A model generated the notes under the pieces. That model was not told where the DNA came from. It saw only the letters and a list, made by a program, of their open reading frames with translations, and did not search any database. A program made the position numbers and the translations under genes. Positions 26,459-34,927 of a stretch of DNA of 64,000 bases are shown here, piece by piece (the stretch's first letter is position 1; every line of letters begins with the position of its first letter). This stretch comes from CAVSQX01 sp963730225 (GTDB lineage: Bacteria > Planctomycetota > Phycisphaerae > Tepidisphaerales > Tepidisphaeraceae), in assembly GCA_963730225.1 (NCBI GenBank), contig CAVSQX010000004.1:372001-436000 (forward strand). The letters are read 5' to 3'.

Positions 26459-26865
26459 GACATCCCTATTCACCAACATACGGCAAGCAACACAGGTCAC
26501 GAATCCGCGAGAATTGATCTTGCAACAAGTTCAGCCTATGCGGTCGAGCATTCTTTTCCAAGAAAAATCGGCGGAAACTCCGCCGGGCGCGCTACGCCAA
26601 CCCAGAGCACAGGATCGCCCAGATCACGCCAAACGGTCACCGTGCGCCAACCGGTCTCGACCCGGGAACGCGGCATCTGACATTTTTGGTAACGTTACAC
26701 TCTGCTTCATGACAACGCACAAGAATCGACCGTTTCCATTATGATGGTCACGTTGCTGATCTGGTGATCCGAGTATCGCCGATACCCTTGTGCTGCCGAT
26801 TGATGTCTTGACTGAGGACATTCAATCCATAGCGCGGTTCATCTCGACCATTGGAAGGAGAAACG
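26459..26865. other. Divergent promoter region between lipase-like gene and tartrate genes
   Basis: About 400 bases separate two divergent genes. No coding sequence is convincing. The region holds a 10-base perfect palindrome (listed separately) and AT-richer DNA around 26710-26745, a plausible promoter zone for the tartrate genes. The tarD ribosome site GGAAGGAG (26853-26860) ends five bases before its GTG. Confidence 0.5.
26689..26698. promoter_or_regulatory. Palindrome GTAACGTTAC, possible operator
   Basis: A perfect 10-base palindrome with a central CG, in context TTTTGGTAACGTTACACT, about 170 bases upstream of tarD. The form resembles operators of LacI- or GntR-type repressors. One half (GGTAAC) also occurs in the inverted repeat before the Gfo/Idh gene. 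No regulator gene is nearby. Confidence 0.3.
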
Positions 26866-28032
26866 GTGAGGATCATCGACATTCGCGAGGTCACCAAACC
26901 AATCGCATCGAAAATCCGCAACGCCTGCATTGATTTCAGCCAGATGACTCTAAGCCTAGTGGCCGTCGTTACCGATTGCGTGCGCGACGGCAAGCCCGTG
27001 GTCGGCTACGGTTTCAACTCCAACGGGAAATATGGTCAGGGTGCTCTGATCCGCGATCGATTTCGACCTCGCATTCTCGATGCCGAACCAAAAACTCTCA
27101 TCAATGAAACCGGGGATAATCTGGATCCGGCGCGGATCTGGTCCTGCATGATGACCAACGAAAAGCCTGGCGGACATGGCGAGCGAGCCGTGGCGGTGGG
27201 CACCCTTGACATGGCTATCTGGGATGCCGTGGCCAAAATCGCTGGCCGGCCGTTATTTGAATTGCTCGCTCAGGACTATGGCAACGGCACTTCCAATCCG
27301 CGAATCTTCGTTTATGCCGCCGGTGGATATTACTACCCCGACAAAGACCTCCAGATGCTTCAGAGGGAAATGCGCGAGCTATCTGGACCGCGGTTTCAGC
27401 GTGGTCAAAGCCAAGATCGGCGGGGCATCACTGCAAGAGGATATCCGCCGCATCGAAGCGATTCTGAATATCCTGGCCCCCGGTCAGCGATTAGCTGTCG
27501 ACGCCAACGGACAATTCGATCTTCCGACCGCGATCGCCTATGGACGGGCGCTAATGCCGTACGACTTATTCTGGTACGAAGAACCCGGCGACCCGTTGGA
27601 TTACCAACTTCAAGCAGAGCTGGCCCGGCATTATCCCAATCCCATGGCTAGCGGCGAGAATCTCCTCTCCATGCCCGATGCCCGCAACCTGATTCGCTAC
27701 GGTGGGATGCGCCGGATCGTGATTGGCTTCAGTTCGATTGCGCCTTGAGTTATGGACTGGTCGAGTATCTACGAACTCTGAACATGCTGCGCGAGAACGG
27801 CTGGTCGGCGTCGCGCTGTATTCCGCACGGGGGTCATCAAATGTCCCTCAACATCGCCGCCGGCCTGGGTCTGGGTGGAAACGAGTCCTACCCCGATCTC
27901 TTCCAGCCCTACGGCGGGTTCCCCGACTCGGTGCATGTCCAGGACGGGTACATCACGTTGCCGAGCCTGACAGGCATCGGGTTTGAAGGTAAGGCGGATC
28001 TCTACCGAGAAATGAAAAACCTCAGCGAATGA
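26866..28032 (+). CDS. tarD: D-tartrate dehydratase (enolase superfamily), carrying two frameshifts
   Basis: Three consecutive frames together make a 388-residue enolase-superfamily protein, the same length as the Bradyrhizobium D-tartrate dehydratase as I recall it. Frame 1 runs from GTG 26866 (IIDIREVTKPIASKIRNA, YGFNSNGKYGQG, NEKPGGHGERAVAVGTLD) to about 27375. Frame 2 carries the KAKIGG lysine motif and LAVDANGQFD metal ligand, WYEEPGDPLDYQL and ASGENL. Frame 3, from about 27712, has LSYGLVEYLRTL, RCIPHGGHQMSLNIAAG with the catalytic His, and LGGNESYPDLFQPYGG. One base is extra near 27375 and one missing near 27712. The product would dehydrate tartrate to oxaloacetate. The TGA overlaps the ATG of the transporter gene. 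Confidence 0.82.
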
Positions 28033-29300
28033 CCCGCCTTCTCTCCAGGCTCTACATTCAACTGCTCATCGGCATCGCTGTCGGCATACTGATCGGCTGC
28101 CTCTTCCCCGCCGCCGGGCCCTGGCTCAAACCACTGGCCGACATTTTCATCAAGCTCATCAAGATGCTGCTGGCTCCGATCATTTTTGCGACCGTGGTCA
28201 TCGGCATCGCACGAATGGGAGACATCAAAACTGTCGGCCGAGTCGGTGTCGTCTCGCTCGTCTATTTCGAGATCGTCTCCGCTATGGCGTTGGTCATCGG
28301 CCTGGTCGTCGTCAATGTCGCACGCCCCGGCGCGGCAATGAATATCGACCCGGCCACATTGGATATCGCGGCGATCGCCCCCTACACAGGGGCCGCCCAC
28401 AAAATCACCTTCATCGATTTCGCACAGAACATCATTCCCACCAGTGCGGTCGGCGCATTGGCTGAGGGGAACATGCTGCAAGTCATTTTGATCTCGATCC
28501 TCTTCGCTATCGCATTGTCGCGACTTGGATCTAAAAACCGAGCCTTCATCGACATGCTCCAGACATTTCTCAATGCCATGTTCGGCATCGTTCGCATGGT
28601 CATGTATCTCGCCCCGCTGGCCGCGATGGGCTCGATGGCGTTCATCGTCGGACAGTACGGCCCACGCAAACTGCTTCCCTACATTCAATTGATCCTCTGC
28701 CTCTATCTGACCAGCGCCTTGTTTATCATCTGCGTTCTCGGTCCCATCGCGCGGCTCAGCGGCATCACCCTGTTGAGCTTCCTCAAATATATCCGTAGTG
28801 AAATTCTGATCACCTTCGGCACCTGCTCCACCGAGTCGGTTCTGCCGCAGATGATCGCCAAGCTCTCGGCGCTTGGTTGCGAGGAATCCCTTGTGGGAAT
28901 GGTTCTCCCGGCCGGTTACCTTTTCAACGCTGATGGTACCTCGATCTATCTCACGATGGCGGCCATTTTTATCGCTCAGGCCACACGAACTCCGCTGACA
29001 ATCTCGGAGCAACTATTGATCCTGGGGGTGCTGCTACTGACCTCCAAAGGTTCCGCCGGCGTGGCAGGCGCCGGCTTTGTCGCTCTCGCCGCCACGCTCG
29101 CCTCGCTGGGCAAAATCCCCGTCGCCGGCCTGGTCCTTCTGCTGGCCGTCGAGAGCATTCTCAACCAGGCCCGAGCCGTCACAAACATCATCGGCAACGG
29201 CATCGCCACGATAGCCATCGCGCAATGGGAAGGCCGCTTTGACCTGGCCAAGGCGCGGCAAACCTTGCGGGAATCTTTCTCTGAACAAGAGGGCGCATGA
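28029..29300 (+). CDS. dctA: C4-dicarboxylate (tartrate) transporter, DAACS family
   Basis: A 423-residue sodium- or proton-coupled symporter with about eight hydrophobic segments and two re-entrant loops. DctA/GltP signatures: FIKLIKMLLAPIIFATVV, FGTCSTESVLPQMI (the serine-rich hairpin), GYLFNADGTSIYLTMAAIFIAQA (the NxDGT-like substrate motif) and TSKGSAGVAGAGFV. It starts within the last codons of tarD (ATGA overlap), so it is translationally coupled and probably imports tartrate or a related diacid for TarD. The reading frame is intact although the enzyme gene is split. Confidence 0.9.
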   Translation: MTRLLSRLYIQLLIGIAVGILIGCLFPAAGPWLKPLADIFIKLIKMLLAPIIFATVVIGIARMGDIKTVGRVGVVSLVYFEIVSAMALVIGLVVVNVARPGAAMNIDPATLDIAAIAPYTGAAHKITFIDFAQNIIPTSAVGALAEGNMLQVILISILFAIALSRLGSKNRAFIDMLQTFLNAMFGIVRMVMYLAPLAAMGSMAFIVGQYGPRKLLPYIQLILCLYLTSALFIICVLGPIARLSGITLLSFLKYIRSEILITFGTCSTESVLPQMIAKLSALGCEESLVGMVLPAGYLFNADGTSIYLTMAAIFIAQATRTPLTISEQLLILGVLLLTSKGSAGVAGAGFVALAATLASLGKIPVAGLVLLLAVESILNQARAVTNIIGNGIATIAIAQWEGRFDLAKARQTLRESFSEQEGA

Positions 29301-29405
29301 ATTACGCATTGCGCGCGGTGGGTTTTCCATCGTTGCTCGTCCCGTGGTCCGAAGCGCATGCATAGCCCGGGAGCCGAACGCGCCGGTTGCTTCTTGCCGG
29401 GCCAC

Positions 29406-30128
29406 TCACGTTCCGGTCTGCTTCGGCGTCTTGTCCGATACGACCTTGATAACTTGGTAAGCGGCCGGCGTCGCGCCGATATTACTAAAGGTTCGCTTGT
29501 CATTCGGGGCGCAATAGAAAACTGAGCCCTCCTTGATCCGGCACGTGACGCCGTTGACCATCGCGTCGATCAAGCCGGATCGCAGGACGAAGAACTCGTC
29601 GCCAGAATCAACCATATCGGCACGCGTGCTCCGGCCCGCATTGAGCGTGGTGATGTGGCTTTCGAGCCTCAGGAATGTCAGCGTTGCGGAGTCGAGAACC
29701 TTGACGCGGGATCCGGTATCCGTAGCTGTCGCTGGCAGGCTGTCGCAGTCGATGACGGACGAAGCCAGCTTGCCAGGCACCGCCTGCCGGGCTGCCGGCT
29801 CGTTGGGAACGGAATGAACCAGGTCCGTATAGAAGTTGATGACGTAGTAAGTCGCGGGTTTGTCGCCGACGTTCTTCAAGTTATGAGGGTCATGTGCCGC
29901 GAAGAAAATCAGGTATCCGGGACCGGCGCCGTGCGTCTGGCCGTTGATCGACACCTCCACGTCACCCTCCTTGATTAGGAGTATCTCCTCCCAGGGATGG
30001 TGATGGATCGCGTGCGACAGCATGCCGGGCCGCAATGTCGTCACGTGAACCTCGAATTTTTCGAGGGTTGGTGTGGGATTGTCGAACACCGCTCGAGATT
30101 GGCCAAGCGGAGTGAAACGGACCGTCAT
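29406..30128 (-). CDS. Bicupin protein; N-terminal lead cut off by the adjacent insertion sequence
   Basis: A 240-residue protein with two cupin domains. The first has HAIHHHPWEEILLIKEGDVEV and HDPHNLKNVG, carrying the His and Glu metal ligands; the second (TTLNAGRSTRADMVDSGDEFFVL, CAPNDKRTFSNIG) keeps few ligands. The frame stays open upstream of the ATG at 30128 and reads HSTPLGTTFVDWDSM, which resembles the sequence following the signal peptide in planctomycete relatives, until it meets a TAG inside the terminal repeat of the IS256-type element at 30204. The original signal peptide is therefore probably lost. The internal ATG could still yield a cytoplasmic version. Confidence 0.75.
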   Translation of the reverse strand: MTVRFTPLGQSRAVFDNPTPTLEKFEVHVTTLRPGMLSHAIHHHPWEEILLIKEGDVEVSINGQTHGAGPGYLIFFAAHDPHNLKNVGDKPATYYVINFYTDLVHSVPNEPAARQAVPGKLASSVIDCDSLPATATDTGSRVKVLDSATLTFLRLESHITTLNAGRSTRADMVDSGDEFFVLRSGLIDAMVNGVTCRIKEGSVFYCAPNDKRTFSNIGATPAAYQVIKVVSDKTPKQTGT

Positions 30129-30203
30129 CGAGTCCCAATCGACAAACGTCGTTCCAAGCGGGGTCGAATGGGCCGGTGGTGAGTAGGCGACGGAGACCGG
30201 CTC

Positions 30204-31587
30204 GAGCTATACCCGAAAGTGGTGGATGACTGGCAACTGAATAAAAGCGGCGTACCTTCGGTGATTCGTGACAAAACGATTCACCACGTCCCACGCGGGA
30301 CAGAAAGGATACGCCTCATGGACAGTAACGCATTTCAACTTCATCTGGCAACGGTGCCAGCGATCGACGACATTTTGCGCGAGGGTGCCCGCCAGGCTTT
30401 GCAGGCGGCGATCGAGCGGGAGGTCGAGGAGTACATCGAAAGAAACAGCCGGCATCGTGATGAGCAGGGCCATCGTCTGGTGGTTCGCAACGGGCATCAT
30501 CCGGCGAGGAAGATTCAGTCGGGCAACGGCGCCGATCGAGGTTCGGCAACCGCGGGTGAACGACAAGCGGGTCGATGAGCAGGGCCGGCGCATCGGCTTT
30601 ACTTCCAAGATTCTTCCCCCGTATTTGCGTAAGACCAAGGCGATCGAGGAGTTGGTGCCCTGGCTGTATCTGAAAGGGATTTCCAGCAGCGATTTCCCCG
30701 AAGCGCTGTCTTGCCTGGGTCACGACGGTTCGGGCCTGTCGCCGACCACCGTCGTTCGAATGAAAGAAGTCTGGCAAGGTGAATACGAGAACTTTTGCCG
30801 CCGGTCGCTGGAAGGCAAACGCTACGTCTATCTCTGGGCCGACGGGATTTATTTCAACATCCGCCTGACCGACGACCGGCCCTGCGTGCTGGTTTTAATG
30901 GGCGCAACAGCGGACGGGACCAAGGAACTGATCGCCATGATCGACGGCCAGCGTGAGAGCGAGCAGAGCTGGCTGGAACTGCTGGTGGACGCGAAGGATC
31001 GCGGGTTAACCGAAGCACCCATGCTGGCCACCGGCGACGGGGCGCTGGGATTCTGGAAAGCCCTCAGGCAGGTCTATCCATCAACCCGGCATCAGCGCTG
31101 CTGGGTCCATAAAACGGTGAACGTGCTGGACAAATTGCCGCGTGGCCAGCAGGTGTCGGCCAAAAACATGCTGCACGAGATCTGGATGGCGGCGACGAAG
31201 GACGATGCCCTCAAGGCCTTCGATAAGTTCGCGGCCACGTATCAGGCCAAATTCCCCAAGGCGGTGGAATGCCTGCTGAAGGACCAGGAGGAACTGCTGG
31301 CGTTCTACGACTTCCCCGCCGAGCATTGGCAGCATCTTCGCACCAGCAACCCGATCGAGAGCACCTTCGCAACCGTGCGATTGCGAACCAGCAAAACCAA
31401 GGGCGCCGGCAGCAGAACCGCCTGCCTGGCGATGGCCTTCAAACTCGTGGAGTCAGCCCAGAATCATTGGCGAAAACTCAACGGCAGCACGTTGCTGCCG
31501 GAGGTCATTGCAGGAGTGATCTTCAAAGATGGAACGAAACTCGCCGCTTGATCTGTCGCGGCCATCCACGACTTTTGGGAATATCTC
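30204..31587 (+). mobile_element. IS256-family insertion sequence, inactive
   Basis: About 1384 bases. The ends form an imperfect inverted repeat: left GAGCTATACCCGAAAG.. (30204 onward) and right, read inward on the other strand, GAGATATTCCCAAAAG.. (31587 inward), identical at about 22 of 30 positions. It holds one transposase gene with a frameshift. The 8-9 bases flanking each end do not match, so no target duplication is visible; one flank was probably lost through later rearrangement with the neighbouring IS debris. Confidence 0.75.
30318..31551 (+). pseudogene. IS256-family transposase, frameshifted
   Basis: The N-terminal part begins at ATG 30318 (MDSNAFQLHLATVPAIDDIL, then REGARQALQAAIEREVEEYI) after a GAAAGGA ribosome site. 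Near 30525-30535 the family sequence moves to another frame and continues APIEVRQPRVNDKRVDEQG to the end. DDE-type elements are visible: YLWADGIYF (first Asp), LATGDGALGFWKAL (second Asp), HQRCWVHKTVNVLDKLP, and LRTSNPIESTFATVRLRT with the Glu, all typical of the mutator/IS256 group. Restored length is about 410 residues. The element is inactive as it stands. Confidence 0.85.
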
Positions 31588-31602
31588 TCGGATGATGGTG
31601 GG

Positions 31603-31890
31603 ATGAATCAAAACAATTCTGCGGTTGTGGAATCGGATCAAAGCCCCGTAAAAAAAGGAAGACGCGGCGGTGCGCTGGCGGAAGGTGATTGAGCAGCAGC
31701 GTGACAGTGGTTTGCCGGTATCGGCGTATTGCCGGGAACGTGGAGTTTCGCCGGCCTCCTTTTTCGCATGGCGTCGGCGTTTGGGCCGCGGCGCCCGGAT
31801 GTTCAAGCCGGTGAAGCTGGCGCCGAACAGAGATTTGGCAGGCGGGAAAGGCCATTCCCTGGTCGGCCAAAAGTCAAAAGGGGTCGGGAG
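31603..31890 (+). pseudogene. Fragment of an IS66-type accessory protein (TnpA), frameshifted and truncated
   Basis: ATG 31603 opens MNQNNSAVVESDQSPVKK and ends soon in a stop; the family sequence resumes in another frame with VRWRKVIEQQRDSGLPVSAY and CRERGVSPASFFAWRRRLG, the helix-turn-helix-like signature of IS66 TnpA. A run of seven A (31649-31655) lies between the two parts: with six A the frames join directly. The protein is cut off about residue 85, where the terminal repeat of the next element begins at 31891. The rest of the IS66 element is absent. Confidence 0.7.
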
Positions 31891-32705
31891 GGCTCTGTCT
31901 CGACCCTCTGAAAACCGAGTGTGGCCGGCATAGAATTGGGCATCATGTTGACCTGCAAATCACCACGGAAGGTGATGCGGGTTGCCCATTATTTGGCCAG
32001 CCAATTCCTTCCGACGTATTCCAGTAAATTTTCGCGCAAGGATTTCACCCTGCCGCAACTGTTTGCCTGCCTGGTCGTGCGGGAGCAGCAGCGGCAGACC
32101 TATCGGCAGACCGAGGCGCTGCTGCGCGACGCCGATCATTGGTGCCGCGACATCGGCATGGGCAAGGTTCCCGATCACAACACGCTGTTCCGGGCCTTCC
32201 ACACGCTGCGGCTTGGCCGCCGCGCCGGAAAATTGCTCGATGCGCTGACCGAGTGGTTTGCGGTGGCAAGGCTGCTGGGTTCCACGGCGGCCATCGACTC
32301 CACTCTCTATGACACGCACCATCGCAGCCGCCATTACGAGCGGCGTTGCCGGCACTACGCCGCCGGCCACGGCCAAACCGCGGATTCCCGCCGATCCCGC
32401 TCGGCCAAGCGGACCCCGAAGCTGGCGATGGCGATCGACACCGCCACCCATCTGATCCTCTCGGCCCGTGCCCGCATCGGCATGGGCTCGGACCATCCGG
32501 ACTTTGAGTCGTTGCTGTTCGATGCCAAGCGACGCGTGCCCGGCCGGCGGCTCAAGCACGTGCTGGCCGACGCCGGTTACGACAGCGAATCCAACCATCG
32601 CATCGCACGGCTCGGCCTGTCCATTCGCTCGCTGATCAAGACCGGCGTCGGCCGACCGACCGCCAAAGCCCCCGCCGGCCGCTATCGCCGGCTGATGCGC
32701 CGGCA
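31891..32705 (+). mobile_element. 5' part of a DDE insertion sequence related to the intact IS at 62.8 kb
   Basis: It starts with GGCTCTGTCTCGACCCTC at 31891, matching the terminal repeat of the intact IS (GGCTCTGTCTCAATCCTCC) at 15 of 18 positions. The matching right-hand repeat is absent before 33230, so the element has lost its 3' end. It carries the truncated transposase listed next and was inserted in, or joined to, the IS66 fragment. Confidence 0.75.
31945..32705 (+). pseudogene. Truncated DDE transposase (IS4/IS5 superfamily)
   Basis: From ATG 31945 (a GTG at 31921 is possible). About 250 residues align by eye with the intact transposase at 62798-63835: FSRKDFTLPQLFACLVVRE, QTEALLRDADHWCRDIG, KVPDHNTLFRAF, AIDSTLYDTHHRSRHYERR (first Asp), LILSARARIGMGSDHPDF (shared block) and VLADAGYDSESNHRIA (second Asp). 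Similarity ends after AGRYRRLMRR; the catalytic Glu region is missing. The open frame continues to 32994 with sequence of no family, so the true remnant ends near 32705. Confidence 0.8.
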
Positions 32706-32942
32706 ACTTGGATCGCGATTCGGCGACGCGGATCCTGGTTGTGCGTGCAGGCGGCGGACATGCGTGTTCGTTCGATCGCCTGGCGGAGTTGGCGTCCTTG
32801 GTGAGCGGAGAAGATCCGCTTTGCGTCGCCGGTACGGGATCGGCAAACCTTCGGTCCTGGAACGTATCTCGATTGCCCGCCACGACTTGCCCAACGGCTC
32901 GGCAGCCGTCTCCCTCACGGATAGACGAAGAAGTGTAAGGAT
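32706..32942 (+). other. Unassigned segment inside the IS debris
   Basis: 237 bases joining two unrelated transposase remnants. One frame is open throughout (32708-32938, including TRILVVRAGGGHACSFDRLAEL) and ends in TAA, but I do not recognise it. It may be a fragment of another element or of a pre-existing gene. Confidence 0.3.
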
Positions 32943-33179
32943 CAATTCCTTGCCCACTACCATCGTCGATCCAACATCGAATCGTCCGTCATGATGATTA
33001 AGACCAAGTTCGGTGATTCGGTTAAGAGCAAAACGGAAACAGCGGCCCGCAACGAAGTGCTGGCCAAGGTTCTGTGCCACAACATTTGCTGCCTAATCAG
33101 CGCGTTTCACGAGCTTGGGATTGAGCCGGAATTCTGCTCAACGGAACACAATCCTGCACAACAGAAGGACTTAAAATGA
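32943..33179 (+). pseudogene. C-terminal fragment of a second, different transposase
   Basis: In-frame from about 32943 to TGA 33179: FLAHYHRRSNIESSVMMIK, FGDSVKSKTETAARNEVLAK, LCHNICCLISAFHELG. This is the C-terminal end of an IS4/IS5-superfamily DDE transposase (the HxRSNxE block holds the catalytic Glu). It differs from the matching region of the 62.8-kb transposase (TVHSMIKRNLGSAL), so it comes from another element. Its 5' part is absent. Confidence 0.65.
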
Positions 33180-33231
33180 TTCCGTTGTGCAAAGCTCAAG
33201 TTTTGTCAACTACTGTCAATCTCCCCAATCA

Positions 33232-34722
33232 TCACAAAATCAAATCCGCACTCGACGAGCCGCTGCTCAGGGCAATGGCACTGTCGGCGAAGCTGTAGGT
33301 GGCTGAGCCGCTACCGGCGAGTTGTGTGACCAGCGAATCCGCCGCCGGGGCGGTGCCGATCGGATTCGTTGGCGGCGCGATCATTTCCAGATTGCTGGCG
33401 TTGGATGTTGTCGTCGTCGATTGCCACACGCGCGCCCAATCTACCTGCATGTTGGCCGGGAAGACCGTGCTGCTGTTAGGCACGCCGGGCCAGGAACCGG
33501 GCGTGCCAACCCATAGATCGAGAATCAGATATTCCGCCACGTCCGGCACGATGCTGCCGGTAGCGGTGAGCGCGACCTGCCCGTCGAAATAAAACGTCAG
33601 CGAGCCGGGCTGCCAGTTGATCGCATAGGTGTGGAACCCGGCGGAAAGATTGTCCCCGGTGTTGTACGCCGCCCCGGCGGTTGTGTAGCCGGTGTGATGC
33701 AGATGGACCTGATCGGTGTCGAGTTGCGAGCCAAGGAATTCAGTGATGTCGACTTCGCCGTCGCCGTCGTGGTAACCGGGATCGGGCGTCGGGAGCATCC
33801 AAAACGCCGGCCACAGTCCCTGGCCCGCGGGCATCTGGATGCTTGCTTCGGCATAACCGTAGAGGAATGAAAAGCCCGGAGCGACACTTCCCCCGGCAGC
33901 CAGGTTGCCCCCGGTGGAAACCTGTGCGCCGGTATAAGTACCGCCGCTGTTGGTGGCCGTCAGCGTTAACAGGCCGTTGGACTCGTTGACGTTGCTCGGC
34001 GACGTGCCGTTGGTCAGGCCCCAAAGCGTGTTGATCCATGACGACGAAACGGCTGTGCCGTTGAACTCGTCGTCGAAAGCCAGCGTCCAGTTTCCCGGCA
34101 ACGAAGGCGGAGGAATGCTGCTGCTGCCCGAGCCGCCGCCGTTTGATGGCGGCGTCGTCACGGGCGTCGGCGGTGTTGTAATCGGCGTCGGCGGTGTCGT
34201 CGGTGTCGAAACCGGCGGCGTGGTCACCGGCGGGGAAACCGGGGGTGTCGTGACGGGAGCCGGTGGCGATGTGATCGGTGTCGGTGTCGTCGACGGCGGC
34301 GTTGCCGTGGGCGGCGTGGTCGCGGGCGGCGTGGTCACGGGAGGCGTTGTCACCGGCGGCGACGTTACCGGTGGAGAAGAAACGGGAGGTGACGTTATCG
34401 TCGGCGGTGTTGAAACCGGCGGCGTGGGAGTCGTCGGCGTCGAGCCCTTCGATCCACCGCCTGGCGTTGACACTGTCGTAGATTTCGTCGTCGTGACGGA
34501 TGGAACTTGATAACTGTCAATCGTGCCGTCCCAACTTGTCTCGGCTTGCACCTCGACAGAAGGTTGCTGCTTGGTGGAAGAGCCTGAAACATCCACCACG
34601 GGCAAAGTCCAAGGCGCACCTTCAATGGATGCAAGCCTACGCCGCTCCAAGCCTTCCATCAACGGCATCGACATATAATTCGCGCGGATCGGTGGTTCCA
34701 ATCGCCGATCGTGTTTCAACAT
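33232..34722 (-). CDS. Secreted glycoside hydrolase family 16 enzyme with Pro/Thr-rich linker
   Basis: About 496 residues from ATG 34722, which has GGAGG eight bases upstream. A basic start leads to SMPLMEGLERRRLASIE, a variant planctomycete export signature. A linker of about 115 residues made of TTPPV / TPPTS-like units follows. The GH16 domain starts near SLPGNWTLAFDDEFNG and carries the catalytic DGDGEVDITEF (nucleophile and acid/base Glu), HTYAINWQPGSLTFYFDG, and AEYLILDLWVG. GH16 enzymes cut beta-1,3/1,4-glucans, agarose, carrageenan or xyloglucan; the exact substrate is not readable. It is the paralogue of the next gene, read in the same direction. Confidence 0.9.
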   Translation of the reverse strand: MLKHDRRLEPPIRANYMSMPLMEGLERRRLASIEGAPWTLPVVDVSGSSTKQQPSVEVQAETSWDGTIDSYQVPSVTTTKSTTVSTPGGGSKGSTPTTPTPPVSTPPTITSPPVSSPPVTSPPVTTPPVTTPPATTPPTATPPSTTPTPITSPPAPVTTPPVSPPVTTPPVSTPTTPPTPITTPPTPVTTPPSNGGGSGSSSIPPPSLPGNWTLAFDDEFNGTAVSSSWINTLWGLTNGTSPSNVNESNGLLTLTATNSGGTYTGAQVSTGGNLAAGGSVAPGFSFLYGYAEASIQMPAGQGLWPAFWMLPTPDPGYHDGDGEVDITEFLGSQLDTDQVHLHHTGYTTAGAAYNTGDNLSAGFHTYAINWQPGSLTFYFDGQVALTATGSIVPDVAEYLILDLWVGTPGSWPGVPNSSTVFPANMQVDWARVWQSTTTTSNASNLEMIAPPTNPIGTAPAADSLVTQLAGSGSATYSFADSAIALSSGSSSADLIL

Positions 34723-34880
34723 GAGCGGGCCCTCCACCGCTGAAGGGGCAATGTTACCGAGCCGCAAAAGCGAAATACACGCAAAGATCGGAAAAAATTG
34801 CGTATTTTTTCAAAGAATCGCGACTCAATGGCCCGACGCCCGCAAAATCCATTTGCCTTCTCGATCTTACTAAAATTGGC

Positions 34881-34909
34881 ACTGCGCCGGTGAGCTACAC
34901 CGGCGCAGT
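34881..34909 (-). terminator. Intrinsic terminator after the second GH16 gene
   Basis: ACTGCGCCGGTG and CACCGGCGCAGT form a perfect 12-base stem around a 5-base loop. On the minus strand it is followed by GCCAATTTTAG, a short T-run. It lies 19 bases beyond the stop of the upstream GH16 gene and before the ribosome site of the downstream one. Confidence 0.75.
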
Positions 34910-34927
34910 TCGCCTGTCCGTCTAAGG

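Noticed and set aside
28002..29012. 336-codon minus-strand frame opposite the dicarboxylate transporter
   Set aside because: Highly acidic and His/Gly-rich composition typical of a complement frame; the plus-strand transporter has clear family motifs.
30196..31595. Target duplication of the IS256 element
   Set aside because: The 8-9 bases on each side (GACCGGCTC and TCGGATGAT) do not match.
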